Of a stretch of 64,000 nt of DNA, positions 1 to 10,612 are shown one piece after another. Within the stretch, counting starts at the first letter, position 1. Each line of letters begins with the position of its first letter. The position numbers and the translations under genes are program-made. The stretch is from the NCBI GenBank assembly GCA_016218765.1, contig JACRCZ010000132.1, forward strand, positions 29,716 through 93,715, written 5' to 3'. The notes beneath the pieces are model-generated. The model made no database searches and was not told where the DNA came from. It worked only from the letters and a program-made list of their open reading frames with translations. Source of the DNA: Deltaproteobacteria bacterium. Its GTDB lineage: Bacteria; Myxococcota_A; Polyangia; DRWM01; JAAZOP01.

Positions 1-712
1 ACGCGGCCACGACCTCCAGGGTGTTGAGCGCCCGTCGCGCGTCGCCGTACGCCCGGTCCGCGAGCGCCTCCAGGAGGTCGTCGCCGGCATCGATTCCCGC
101 GGCCCGCAGCCCGCGCCGCTCGTCGTCCCGCGCCCGCCGCAGCAGGCGCAGCACGGCGTCCCGCGCCAACGGCTCGAGCCGGAAGACGTGCAGCCGGGAA
201 AGCAGGGCGGCGTTGACGGCGAACGAGGGGTTCTCGGTCGTCGCCCCGATGAGCACGATCGTCCCCGCCTCGACGTGCGGCAGGAGCGCGTCCTGCTGCG
301 CGCGGTTGAAGCGGTGGATCTCGTCGATGAAGACGATGGTGCGGCGGCGCTCCAGCGCCCGCCGCTCCTCGGCGCGCGCGACGACCTCCCGCAGCTCGGC
401 GACACCGGCCAGCACCGCCGACAGCGGCGCGAAGAATGCCCTCGTCGCCTCGGCCACGATGCGCGCGATGGTCGTCTTGCCGCTGCCGGGCGGGCCCCAG
501 AGGACCATCGAGGGCACCCGATCGCCCGCGATCGCCTCGCGCAGGGCCTTTCCCGGCCCGAGGATCTCGTCCTGGCCCTCGACCTCACCCAGGCTCACGG
601 GCCGCATGCGCGCCGCCAGCGGCTGGAGGTCCGGGTCGGACTCGGCCGCACGGCGGAAGAGGGCCAGCTCGTCGGCCCCGCCCCCGGACGCTCTCGGCTT
701 GCGCTGCTTCAC
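1..712 (-). CDS. rarA: Replication-associated recombination protein A (AAA+ ATPase), 3' end cut off by window edge
   Basis: RarA/MgsA is a clamp-loader-like AAA+ ATPase acting at stalled replication forks. About 237 N-terminal residues are visible, with no stop before the window edge. The fingerprints are a Walker A motif GPPGSGKTT, a Walker B stretch FIDEIHRFN followed by RAQQDALLPHVE, and the sensor-like TTENPSF, all diagnostic of the RarA/WRNIP1 family rather than RuvB or DnaX. The start is a GTG (712) just before a basic segment. The zinc-ribbon gene stops 16 bases upstream, so the two are probably cotranscribed with mazG. The C-terminal tetramerisation domain is outside the window. Confidence 0.93.
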   Translation of the reverse strand, partial: MKQRKPRASGGGADELALFRRAAESDPDLQPLAARMRPVSLGEVEGQDEILGPGKALREAIAGDRVPSMVLWGPPGSGKTTIARIVAEATRAFFAPLSAVLAGVAELREVVARAEERRALERRRTIVFIDEIHRFNRAQQDALLPHVEAGTIVLIGATTENPSFAVNAALLSRLHVFRLEPLARDAVLRLLRRARDDERRGLRAAGIDAGDDLLEALADRAYGDARRALNTLEVVAA

Positions 713-728
713 GGGAAGGGGGAAGGGG

Positions 729-1181
729 TCAGCCCGCCTTGCCGCAGACGAGCTTCCGGCGGACCGTGGAGAACAGGACCTCGACCTTGGTCGGCGACAA
801 CACCGCGACCACCACCCCCACGCCGAACTGCGGGTGCTCGATCACCTCCCCCTTGTCGTACATCCGCGTCATCTCGTAGGGCACCTTCGACGCCGCGTTG
901 ACCATCGCCTCGACCTGCCGCCAGGCCTCCCCCGCCGGAATCTCCTGCGGGCCCCTGGACTTGGAGCTCTTGCGCGGCTTGGCCGCCCGCGGCTCCTTGG
1001 CCGGCTTCTCGCCCTTCACCCGGGCCTTGGGTCGCCGGAACGGATGCTCGTCACGGCAGACGTTGCACCGCACCTTGCCGAGCCGTTTGCCCCCCTCGAC
1101 GACCTCCAACACCGTGTGCGTGGTATCCTTCTCGCACTTCTTGCAGAATGCAGCGATCGAACTCCCCGGAATTTCGGGCAT
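729..1181 (-). CDS. Small zinc-ribbon protein with basic linker
   Basis: A 150-residue protein of unknown function. The N-terminus has two CxxC pairs (FCKKCEK near residue 12 and RCNVCRDEH near residue 39), the layout of a zinc ribbon. A Lys/Arg/Pro-rich linker (about 48-85) follows, then a C-terminal domain containing HPQFGVGVV and VEVLFS. That last pattern resembles small beta-barrel domains at the C-termini of UvrD-type helicases and CarD-like proteins, which hints at nucleic-acid or RNA polymerase contact; this is inference. A good ribosome site (AAGGAGG) precedes the ATG at 1181. It sits between mazG and rarA on the same strand. Confidence 0.75.
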   Translation of the reverse strand: MPEIPGSSIAAFCKKCEKDTTHTVLEVVEGGKRLGKVRCNVCRDEHPFRRPKARVKGEKPAKEPRAAKPRKSSKSRGPQEIPAGEAWRQVEAMVNAASKVPYEMTRMYDKGEVIEHPQFGVGVVVAVLSPTKVEVLFSTVRRKLVCGKAG

Positions 1182-1240
1182 CTGGTCGGATCCTCCTTGG
1201 GGCGACGGCTATCACGGATCGGGCCGCGGAACAAGGGGAA

Positions 1241-1276
1241 GTGCGGGGAGTGCGGGGAGTGCGGGAAGTGCGCAAG
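1241..1276. repeat. 9-bp tandem repeat, four units
   Basis: Four consecutive units of the form gtgcgggga (the last two degenerate: gtgcgggaa, gtgcgcaag) lie in the 104-base gap between mazG and the zinc-ribbon gene. A closely related tandem word recurs at 59678-59708. Confidence 0.8.
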
Positions 1277-1285
1277 GGAGCCGAC

Positions 1286-2095
1286 TCACGATCGTCGCTT
1301 CACTTCTTGCCACATCGCCTCCAGCTCTTCGAGCGTCCGGCGTCCGGGACCGTCCGCCGCCAAGGGGCGGCCCTCCGCCTGTGCCTGCGCCTCCATGGCG
1401 CCGAAGCGCGAGCGGAACCGCGAAGCGCATTCGCGCAGGACCTCTTCGGGGTCGTGCTTGAGGTGTCGCGCGAAGTTCGCCACCGCGAACAGCAGGTCGC
1501 CCAGCTCGTGCCGGACCGCCTCGCCGTCGCCCCCGGCCACGGCAGCGTCGAGCTCGCCCAGCTCCTCCGCGACCTTGGCCCGCACGCCGGCGGCGTCCGG
1601 CCAGTCGAACCCGACGCGGGCCGCGCGTTCGGAGAGCTTCGCCGACTGCCGCAGCATCGGCAGGGCGGGAGGAATGCCGTCCAGCAGCGACGCCGCCTTC
1701 TTCTCGACGCGCTTGACCTCTTCCCAGCGCCGCTCCACCTCGGCCGGCGTCCGCGCTTCCACGCCCTCCCCGAAGACGTGCGGATGCCGCCGGACGACCT
1801 TGTCGGCGATCCCCCGGGCCACGTCGTCGAAGTCGAACCGTCCCGCAGCCCGCGCCAGCTCGGCGTGGAACACGACCTGCAGCAGCACGTCCCCCAGCTC
1901 TTCCCGGACCCCGTCCACGTCGCCGCGGTCGATCGCATCCAGCAACTCGTAGCATTCCTCGACGAGGTACGGCTTGAGGGAGCGGTGCGTCTGCGCGCGG
2001 TCCCAGGGGCATCCGTCCGGCTCGAGCAGACGGCGCATGACGGCGACGAAACGCGCGAGCGGTGCCAGATCGGCGGGTGGTGCGACTCGTCCCAT
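1286..2095 (-). CDS. mazG: Nucleoside triphosphate pyrophosphohydrolase MazG
   Basis: MazG hydrolyses NTPs or dNTPs to the monophosphate and pyrophosphate, cleaning the nucleotide pool. The 269-residue product has the usual duplicated-domain length. Landmarks are the N-terminal CPWDRAQTHRSLKPYLVEE signature (CPWD-x-x-QTH), the metal-binding acidic pair EECYELLDA, then EELGDVLLQVVFH; a second copy, EELGELDAA followed by ELGDLLFAVANFARHL, lies in the C-terminal half. An upstream in-frame ATG at 2143 would add 16 Pro/Arg-rich residues overlapping the word-like repeat, so the ATG at 2095 (MGRVAPPADL) is preferred. It is first in a likely minus-strand unit with the zinc-ribbon protein and rarA. 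Confidence 0.93.
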   Translation of the reverse strand: MGRVAPPADLAPLARFVAVMRRLLEPDGCPWDRAQTHRSLKPYLVEECYELLDAIDRGDVDGVREELGDVLLQVVFHAELARAAGRFDFDDVARGIADKVVRRHPHVFGEGVEARTPAEVERRWEEVKRVEKKAASLLDGIPPALPMLRQSAKLSERAARVGFDWPDAAGVRAKVAEELGELDAAVAGGDGEAVRHELGDLLFAVANFARHLKHDPEEVLRECASRFRSRFGAMEAQAQAEGRPLAADGPGRRTLEELEAMWQEVKRRS

Positions 2096-2135
2096 GACGG
2101 GGCTTCTACACCGGGGGGGAGGGGAGCGGAAGAAG

Positions 2136-2167
2136 GAAACCACCGATGGACACCGATGAACACCGAT
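2136..2167. repeat. Word-like dispersed repeat, family A (copy 1)
   Basis: A 32-base sequence made of the phrase caccgatg(g/a)a repeated three times. It is identical base for base to 46539-46570. Here it is intergenic, upstream of the mazG start; the other copy straddles a stop/start junction. Confidence 0.85.
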
Positions 2168-2225
2168 GGGGGCGAGTGCTCCACCGGTCTCCGCACAGGG
2201 GCTTGGACTTCCCTCGCGTCGGGTG

Positions 2226-2234
2226 TGCTAGACT
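2226..2234 (+). promoter_or_regulatory. Extended -10 element close to start codon
   Basis: TGC followed by TAGACT, eight bases before the ATG at 2243, so the transcript would begin at or next to the start codon. A TTGGAC at 2203-2208 is a possible -35, but its 20-base spacing is long. It shares the TGC-TA form with elements at 8869, 45377, 55386, 58228, 60420 and 61291. Confidence 0.4.
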
Positions 2235-2242
2235 CGCCCCCG

Positions 2243-2953
2243 ATGTCGGACGTCCGATCGGCGGGAGGGTGCGCGGCGGCGCTCGTCGTGGCGTTTCTCG
2301 CGGTCTTCGCGGCGCCGGCCGGCGCCGCCGAAGATATCCCGTCCCCCGCTCCCGACGTCACCCTCGCGCGTCCCGCACTGCTCGCGCCCGAGCCGATGCC
2401 GGTGGTCTCGCCGGACGCGCCGCCGGTGGGGGTGGTCGGGGGTGCGGCGCCGTTCGCGCGAAAGCACGCGTCGGCGTCGTTCGCGGTCGGCGCGGTCGGC
2501 ACGAGCGGTTTCGGGGCCGGTTTCTCGGGCTCGTTCGCGTGGGATTTGACCGAGCGGTGGGGTATCGAGCTGACGGGCGGGGTAGGGGGGATGCAGGAGC
2601 GCGGCGGCGGAGCGGTCGGCGGCGTCTACGTCGACGTCGGCTTCCTCATGCCCGTCACGTTCAACATCTGTTCGTCGGTCCCCCGCGTCTGCCCGGCGCT
2701 CGACTTCGAGATCTCCATCTTCCCCGGACTCGCCTACGGGTACCTCGACGGCAACCACGCGGGCAACGTGATTCTCGGCTTCGGAGTGTCCTCGCTGCGC
2801 AAGATGCAGTACCTGGACGTGGGAGTCCGGGCGTCCATCCTGGGCTATATCGACGTCGTCGGCGCCGCCGTCGAAGCCTCCGCCGACCGGCTCCTCGGCC
2901 TCGTCCAACTCCAGCTCGGCTGCGTCGTACGCTGGGGTGTGGCGCAGCCGTAG
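2243..2953 (+). CDS. Exported protein, probable outer-membrane beta-barrel, unknown function
   Basis: A 236-residue protein with a clear Sec signal peptide (hydrophobic stretch ending FAAPAGA, residues 1-28), then a Pro/Ala-rich segment. From about residue 75 it shows alternating Gly/aromatic strands (GFGAGFSGSFAWDLT, GIELTGGVGG, PGLAYGYLDGN) typical of a small outer-membrane barrel. There is one Cys pair in the middle. No enzymatic motif is visible. The start is the ATG at 2243, which gives a clean signal peptide; there is no ribosome site, consistent with the predicted leaderless mRNA. It converges with the lipoprotein gene at 3019. Confidence 0.7.
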   Translation: MSDVRSAGGCAAALVVAFLAVFAAPAGAAEDIPSPAPDVTLARPALLAPEPMPVVSPDAPPVGVVGGAAPFARKHASASFAVGAVGTSGFGAGFSGSFAWDLTERWGIELTGGVGGMQERGGGAVGGVYVDVGFLMPVTFNICSSVPRVCPALDFEISIFPGLAYGYLDGNHAGNVILGFGVSSLRKMQYLDVGVRASILGYIDVVGAAVEASADRLLGLVQLQLGCVVRWGVAQP

Positions 2954-2970
2954 GAGGGCTGCGCGTCGTG

Positions 2971-3001
2971 TAGTTCTCGGTTTTCGGTTCTCGGTGATCG
3001 G
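2971..3001. repeat. Word-like repeat, family E (ctcggttttcggttctcgg)
   Basis: Iterations of the phrase ctcgg-tttt-cgg in the 65-base gap between convergent genes. Reverse-complement variants (gaaccgaaaaccgaga type) occur at about 46010-46045 inside a coding linker and 61210-61222. Confidence 0.6.
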
Positions 3002-3018
3002 TCCGGAGTTGTGGCGGT

Positions 3019-3384
3019 TCAGGGCGGGGGAACGCACACGGCGTCGGACCGATCACTGACCTCGCCGGGCGCGATCATGAAGTAGGCGACCAGGCAGTTC
3101 CCTATCGACGCCGCGATTCGCACTCTGAACGCGTAGTCGGGGTCGGTGACGCGGGGCGCTCCAGCCCAGATCCCCGTATTCTGGTTGAAGACGAGGAGGT
3201 AAACCGCGTCCTCTTGGTCGTGCCGATGCACGAGTCTCGCCTCGACCATCCCCAACGCGTCAGGCGCCTCCAGCGCTTCGATGATCGGCGGCGGGATCGG
3301 CAGCGTGGGCGTGTTGCACGACCCGCAAAGCACTCCCACGATCGCCAAGCCTGGTGCAACGAACCCTGTGCGAAGAACACGCAT
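3019..3384 (-). CDS. Small putative lipoprotein, unknown function
   Basis: A 121-residue exported protein. The start chosen (ATG 3384) begins a basic-then-hydrophobic signal (MRVLRTGFVAPGLAIVGVL) ending in CGSC, an imperfect lipobox. A longer frame from 3483 would place 33 charged residues ahead of the signal and is less likely. The remainder is a compact domain with the Cys at IGNCLVAYF and a C-terminal CVPPP. I do not recognise the family. Base composition is slightly less GC-extreme than its neighbours and the gene is isolated from them. Confidence 0.6.
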   Translation of the reverse strand: MRVLRTGFVAPGLAIVGVLCGSCNTPTLPIPPPIIEALEAPDALGMVEARLVHRHDQEDAVYLLVFNQNTGIWAGAPRVTDPDYAFRVRIAASIGNCLVAYFMIAPGEVSDRSDAVCVPPP

Positions 3385-3696
3385 CAGCCCGAATCTTGAA
3401 GCACACCCCGTGCCGCTGTCCAGACGATTGGATTTCCCTGCCCACCGATCGGGAAGACTCCGTGCTTTCGGCTGGTTATCCATCGCGCGGTACCGTCAAC
3501 GCTGGAGTTGATCGGCGCCCTGACTGTCAACTCCGTTGTCTGACGTTGACGTAGTTGCCTGCCAGAGATTCGGCCGACAAGCCCCCCCCCTGGGCCCCTG
3601 GCCTTCTCCGCGTTCCTCTCAGCGCCGTCAGCGTCTCAGTGGTGAAGTCGGATCTCCGCGCCCTCCCTCTCCCCCCTTCGCGCCCTCCTCCACCCG
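3385..3696. other. Intergenic region between divergent genes
   Basis: 312 bases without a supportable gene between the minus-strand lipoprotein and the gyrA promoter. It contains a family B word-like repeat (3603-3646), a C-run at 3582-3590 and a pyrimidine-rich tract (about 3650-3692). I see no other structured element. Confidence 0.6.
3603..3646. repeat. Word-like repeat, family B (ctccgcgt / cagcgtctcag)
   Basis: Phrases of the kind ctccgcgttcctctcagcg then cagcgtctcagtggtgaa. A related phrase on the plus strand at 52404-52433 lies inside the folK coding frame. This word closely resembles the ctctgcgt-cctctgcg words I associate with many environmental genomes. Confidence 0.6.
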
Positions 3697-3726
3697 TTGA
3701 CCCCACGGATGTTCAGCGAGTATGAT
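3697..3726 (+). promoter_or_regulatory. Sigma-70 type promoter of gyrA
   Basis: TTGACC (3697-3702), an 18-base spacer, then TATGAT (3721-3726): five of six matches at both boxes. The predicted start of transcription is about 25 bases before the gyrA ATG, leaving room for the GGGAG ribosome site in the leader. Confidence 0.65.
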
Positions 3727-3758
3727 TACGGGCCGTCGAAGGGAGTCCAAGGCCCCGC

Positions 3759-6580
<2,822 letters not shown>

Positions 6581-6584
<4 letters not shown>

Positions 6585-7813
6585 GCATGCACCACCGATC
6601 CCGGTCGCGCGTCTGGCTGCTCGCCGCCATGCTCGCCCTCGTTTCCCCCTCCGCGCTGGCCCAGACTCCCCCGGCCGATTCGGGCGTCCCGCCGACCGTG
6701 ACCGTCACCCCGGTTCCGCCCGACACGAGCGGCCTCGTCACGCCTCCGATCGTGGTTCCCGCGACGCCTCCTCCTGCGACGACGCCTCCGGCGACCACGC
6801 CGCCCCCGGCCGCGACGACTCCTCCCCCTCCTCCTCCCCCCCCGCCGGCGACCACGCCTCCTCCTCCCCCTCCTCCTCCCCCCGTCCCCGACTCACAACT
6901 CCCGTCTCCCGACTCCCAACCCCCCCCGGCGCTTCCCCCTCCCGCCGACGACCCCGACGCGACCCCCGCTCCGCTGCCGGACCCGGCCGGCACCGAGGGC
7001 GTTGCCGACCCCGGCTGGACGCAGGTCGGATTCGTGCCCACGGCCCGGCCGTTGCGGGACGGCGACATGTTCGCCCAGATCCTGGGCTACATGGGCGGGT
7101 TCGGCATCCAGTACGGCATCAACGGCGACGTCGACATCAGCGGCGGCCTGACGTTCTTCACGCTCGAGCTGGCGGCCAAGTACGCCTTCTACCACAACGA
7201 TTACATGTCGATCGCCGCGCTCGCCGAGATCGCCTTCCCGTTCTACAAGAGCTTCTGGCCGATGAGCGACCTGGGCCTGGAATACATGATGTTCCTCGGC
7301 TTCGGTCCCCTCTTCAGCATCTGGAACGACATCGCCGAGCTGGACGTCGGCCTGATGATGATTCCGGCGCTGCAGTGGCCGGCGGAGGAGTGCCTCGACG
7401 ACCAGTCGACGCCGGCGGACACCACCGACCGCGTCTGCCACACGAAGCCGTTCGATACCGACTTCGTCGCCATGCCCTACATCTACGGCTCGATCGGTCT
7501 CGCCGGATTCGCGCGCCTGATGTTCGGCTTCGAGCACTTCGCGGTGGCGGCGCGGGACGACTTCGCGTGTCCCGAGAACAGCCCGGCGGATGCGGCCGGC
7601 GTCTGCCGCGGCCCGTCCGGCGTTGTGCCGCCGGAACGCTCCGACGGCGCCGACCTCAACATTCCCGCCCTGCTCCTTGGCTTCCGCTTCCACGGCGAGC
7701 GTTTCATGGCCGACATCATGCTGCACTTCCCGATGAGCCACGAGTGGTGGGACATCGAAGCCGTCGAGGGCATGATCTTCATCCCCACCGTGTCCTTCGG
7801 GTACCTGTGGTAG
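6581..7813 (+). CDS. Exported protein with long Pro/Thr-rich linker and barrel-like C-terminus
   Basis: A 410-residue protein translationally coupled to gyrA (ATGA overlap; a second ATG two codons later is an alternative start). The signal peptide ends in ALA (about residue 27). Residues 30-140 are almost entirely Pro, Thr, Ala and Ser, with poly-Pro runs and a DNA-level word repeat (6890-6920). From about 145 on, strands rich in Tyr/Phe/Gly ([34 protein letters not shown]) and a terminal aromatic residue (FGYLW) suggest an outer-membrane barrel, with the linker crossing the periplasm or cell wall. The function is unknown and a link to gyrase is not implied. Confidence 0.75.
6890..6920. repeat. 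Word-like repeat, family G (ctcccgactcccaac)
   Basis: Phrases gactcacaactcccg and tctcccgactcccaac sit inside the coding region for the Pro-rich linker of the preceding exported protein, in frame (encoding a Pro/Asp/Ser/Gln stretch). Confidence 0.55.
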
Positions 7814-7828
7814 GGGCCTAGCAGGCCC
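7814..7828. terminator. Small hairpin between convergent genes
   Basis: GGGCCT-AGC-AGGCCC, a perfect 6-bp stem with a 3-base loop, lies one base after the upstream stop codon and overlaps the stop of the kinase gene on the other strand. There is no T-run, so intrinsic termination is uncertain. Confidence 0.3.
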
Positions 7829-8837
7829 GCAGCGCCTCCAGGAATTCCCCCGCGCTTCCGAACCGCTCGGCGGGCCGTGGCGCCAGCGCCTTGCGCGCGA
7901 CCGCGTCCAGGCTCGCGGGCAGCGACGGGACCAGTGCGCGAGGCGCGGGCAGTCGGCCCTCCACGATCGCCGCGAACTGCTCCGTGTCGGTCGCGAAGTG
8001 CTCGCGCTCGAACGGCTGAACTCCCGTCAGGCACAGGTAGAGCAGGAGGCCGGCGCCCCACAGGTCCAGGTGCGTCTCGTTCTCCTGTTCCGCCGACTCC
8101 GAGAGGAACGGCGCCATCCGCTCGGGCGGGCACCACGCCAGGGTGCCCCACAGCATTCCGGGCCTGGTCCGCACGTCGTGCGGGAGGCGTACGCGGCCCC
8201 GTCCCGCGTTGCGGGTGACGGCGGTGGCGAGGCCGAAATCGATGAGGCGGATCGAGTCCGTCGCCGGTGCCGCGCGCGCCGACGGCTGCACGAAGACGTT
8301 CGCGGCTTTCACGTCGCGGTGCACGACCCCCTTGCGCTCCAGATGTCCCAGCGCGGACAGTACGGCGCCCGTGATGGCACAGGACGCCCGGAGGTCGAAG
8401 CTGCCGCGCAGCCGCACGATCTCGCCCACGTCCGTCCCCGGCAGGTATTCCATCACGTAGAACGGCGCCCGCCCCAGTGCCGGCGGCAGGATGCCCTCGT
8501 CGAGCGCGCGCACGATGTTCGGGTGGCGCAGCGTGCGGAGCAGGTGCGCTTCGTTCACGAACCGCGCCCGGACCTCGGCCATCTGCTGCGCCAGCGGCGC
8601 GTCGGGGTCCAGGAACGCGGGAGGGGCGCGGGTCAAGCGGTCCCGGAGGTGCTCGACGTCGAGCACCTTGATCGCCACGTCGCGCTCGCGCTCGTCGCCG
8701 ACGGGGTCGGAGCGCCGGGCGCGGAACACGACGGAGAAGCCGCCCTGGGCGATGGGCCGGGCGATGCGGTAGGCGTGCGCGGCGGTGGCGACGAGCGTCC
8801 CTGCCAGTTCCGTTGCCGCACGCTCCGCCTCCAGCAT
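7818..8837 (-). CDS. Soluble eukaryote-like Ser/Thr protein kinase
   Basis: A Hanks-type kinase of 339 residues with no membrane segment. In order: a glycine loop (AQGGFSVVF), the ATP lysine K57 in VAIKVLD, the catalytic loop HRDVKAANV with D175, IDFGLA for metal binding, and a recognisable activation-segment/P+1 region ending WCPPERM. The C-lobe ends at the stop, so there is no sensor or PASTA extension. It is transcribed divergently from the Hsp70/J-domain genes with only 47 bases between the start codons, so the two units probably share control. Substrates are unknown; the PP2C phosphatases at 13914 and 58258 are possible antagonists. Confidence 0.9.
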   Translation of the reverse strand: MLEAERAATELAGTLVATAAHAYRIARPIAQGGFSVVFRARRSDPVGDERERDVAIKVLDVEHLRDRLTRAPPAFLDPDAPLAQQMAEVRARFVNEAHLLRTLRHPNIVRALDEGILPPALGRAPFYVMEYLPGTDVGEIVRLRGSFDLRASCAITGAVLSALGHLERKGVVHRDVKAANVFVQPSARAAPATDSIRLIDFGLATAVTRNAGRGRVRLPHDVRTRPGMLWGTLAWCPPERMAPFLSESAEQENETHLDLWGAGLLLYLCLTGVQPFEREHFATDTEQFAAIVEGRLPAPRALVPSLPASLDAVARKALAPRPAERFGSAGEFLEALRAC

Positions 8838-8851
8838 GCGACTCCCAGTAG

Positions 8852-8884
8852 CAGGTTCGAGGCGCTTTTGCTAACCTGGGCCCC
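8852..8884. promoter_or_regulatory. Divergent promoter region with inverted repeat
   Basis: Between the kinase and hsp70 start codons, CAGGTT (8852-8857) and AACCTG (8873-8878) form an inverted repeat with a 15-base centre. An extended -10 (TGC then TAACCT, 8869-8877) overlaps its right arm and ends seven bases before the hsp70 GTG at 8885. A protein bound to the repeat would block that promoter; this is inference. Confidence 0.4.
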
Positions 8885-10534
8885 GTGGACAAGGGACTCG
8901 CCATCGGCATCGACCTCGGCACGACCACCTCGCTCGCTTCGATCGGCATGCCGGACGGCAAGCCGCGGCTGCTGCGCGACCCCCAGGGGCACGGCATCAT
9001 CCCCTCGGTCGTCTCGCTCCTGCCCGACGGCCGCATCCTGGTCGGCCAGCGGGCCAAGGACCGCATCGTGCTGGATCCGGAGCACACGTTCTATTCCACC
9101 AAGCGCTTCATCGGGCGCGACATGCGGCTGGACGAGAACTCCTGGGCCGCGGCCGCCTTCTCCTACCACATCGTCTCCGGCGACAACGGCACGCCGTGCG
9201 TCGAGGCGTACGGGCGCACGTACACGCTGACGGACGTCGCCGCGATGATCCTGACCTATATGAAGAAGGTCGCCGAGCAGGCCGCGGGGATGCCGGTCAC
9301 GCGCGCCGTGATCACGGTCCCCGCGAACTTCAACGACGTCCAGCGCGCCACGACCCGCCAGGCGGGCGAGCGCGCCGGGTTCGAGGTCCTGCGCGTCCTC
9401 AACGAGCCCACGTCGGCGGCGCTGGCCTACGGTCTGGAGCGCACGAAGGAGAACGAGCGTATCGCCGTCTACGATTTCGGCGGCGGCACCTTCGACATGA
9501 CGATCCTGGAGATGCGGGGCGACGTCTACGAGGTCCTGGCCACGGCCGGCAACACGATGCTCGGCGGCGACGACTTCGATCGCCGGATCCTCGACCGCAT
9601 GGTCCACGCCGTCCAGGAGTCCACGGGGCGCCATCCCAACGAGAACCAGGCGTTCCACCAGAAGCTGTTCCTGGCGGCAGAGCGCCTGAAGTGCCAGCTC
9701 TCGGACTGGCTCGTCGCGGGCTACACCGAGCGCGGGGTGGAGCTGGGCGGCAAGACGATCGATTTCCACTTCGAGCTGAGCCGCGAGGAGTTCAACCAGG
9801 CCTGCGGCGACCTTGTCGACACCAGCTTCGACGTCTGCGACGAGGCGTTGCGGCTGGCGAACTGCACGCTCACCTCGATCGATCAGATCATCCTCGTCGG
9901 CGGGACGACGCGCGTCCCCCTGCTGCGCGAGCGCGTGACGAAGTACTTCCTCCGCCCGCCGCTCGCCAACGTCCAGCCCGATACCGTCGTGTCGCTCGGC
10001 GCCGCCATCCAGGCGTTCGCGCTCGGCGGCGGACCCGCGATGTGGCCGCCGCCCGAGCGCATGCCTGCGGCCATGGAGCGTCTGGCCGCGACCGCGGCCA
10101 GCGAGGCGACCCGCATGGTGTCGCTCGATGCCATCGGGCCGGGCCCGGCGTCCGGCTCGGCCGAGCCGCCGACGCGCTCGCTGCCGCTCGCGGCGGTTCG
10201 TGCGGCCGCCGAGGCGTCGGCGGGGGAGGGTCCGACGCGCGCGGTGCCGTTGGCGCAGGTTCGTGCGGCCGCCGAGGCGTCGGCGTCGGGCGAAGGTCCG
10301 ACGCGTGCGGTCCCGTTGTCCGCCGTGCGCGAGGCGGCCGAGGCGGCCGACGCGCGGGCGCAGGCCGATGCGAGCGCGGCGGCGGCGGCGCAGGCGGCCG
10401 CCGGCGCGGGGGTGATGGATCCCGGGCTTGCGGCGGCCGAGGCGCTGCTTGCGGCGGCCGAGGAGTCGGAGGCGAAGCAGGCGGAGCGCGTCGAGGAGCG
10501 GGCGGTGCGGGCCGTGGACGTGTTCCTGGAGTAG
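8885..10534 (+). CDS. Hsp70-family ATPase half (interrupted gene, first part)
   Basis: 549 residues from a GTG start. Residues 1 to about 385 are a complete Hsp70 nucleotide-binding domain: [10 protein letters not shown] at the N-terminus, the phosphate-2 region [13 protein letters not shown], the hinge stretch [15 protein letters not shown], and the adenosine motif [11 protein letters not shown]. An Ala-rich tail follows, with three imperfect repeats of about 20 residues built on PTR(A/S)(V/L)PLxxVR. Translation then meets an in-frame TAG (10532-10534). The same frame stays open for another 337 codons and encodes the missing substrate-binding domain. It resembles the long-linker Hsp70 homologues of Myxococcota more than housekeeping DnaK. 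Confidence 0.88.
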   Translation: MDKGLAIGIDLGTTTSLASIGMPDGKPRLLRDPQGHGIIPSVVSLLPDGRILVGQRAKDRIVLDPEHTFYSTKRFIGRDMRLDENSWAAAAFSYHIVSGDNGTPCVEAYGRTYTLTDVAAMILTYMKKVAEQAAGMPVTRAVITVPANFNDVQRATTRQAGERAGFEVLRVLNEPTSAALAYGLERTKENERIAVYDFGGGTFDMTILEMRGDVYEVLATAGNTMLGGDDFDRRILDRMVHAVQESTGRHPNENQAFHQKLFLAAERLKCQLSDWLVAGYTERGVELGGKTIDFHFELSREEFNQACGDLVDTSFDVCDEALRLANCTLTSIDQIILVGGTTRVPLLRERVTKYFLRPPLANVQPDTVVSLGAAIQAFALGGGPAMWPPPERMPAAMERLAATAASEATRMVSLDAIGPGPASGSAEPPTRSLPLAAVRAAAEASAGEGPTRAVPLAQVRAAAEASASGEGPTRAVPLSAVREAAEAADARAQADASAAAAAQAAAGAGVMDPGLAAAEALLAAAEESEAKQAERVEERAVRAVDVFLE

Positions 10535-10612
10535 CCCGCGGCTCCGCCGTCGAAGGCCACCAAGCGGTGGCGCGCGCTCGGGCGCGCCGCGGCCGCGCCC
10601 AAGCCGCCGCCC

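Noticed and set aside
1241..1276. Possible CRISPR or satellite array
   Set aside because: Only four 9-base units, no spacers, no cas genes. It fits the dispersed word-like repeats.
7814..7828. Strong intrinsic terminator between convergent genes
   Set aside because: The stem is only 6 bp with no T-run, so it is kept as a low-confidence hairpin only.
10535..10612. Frameshift as the cause of the split Hsp70
   Set aside because: Both halves are in the same frame; a single TAG separates them, so no indel is needed.
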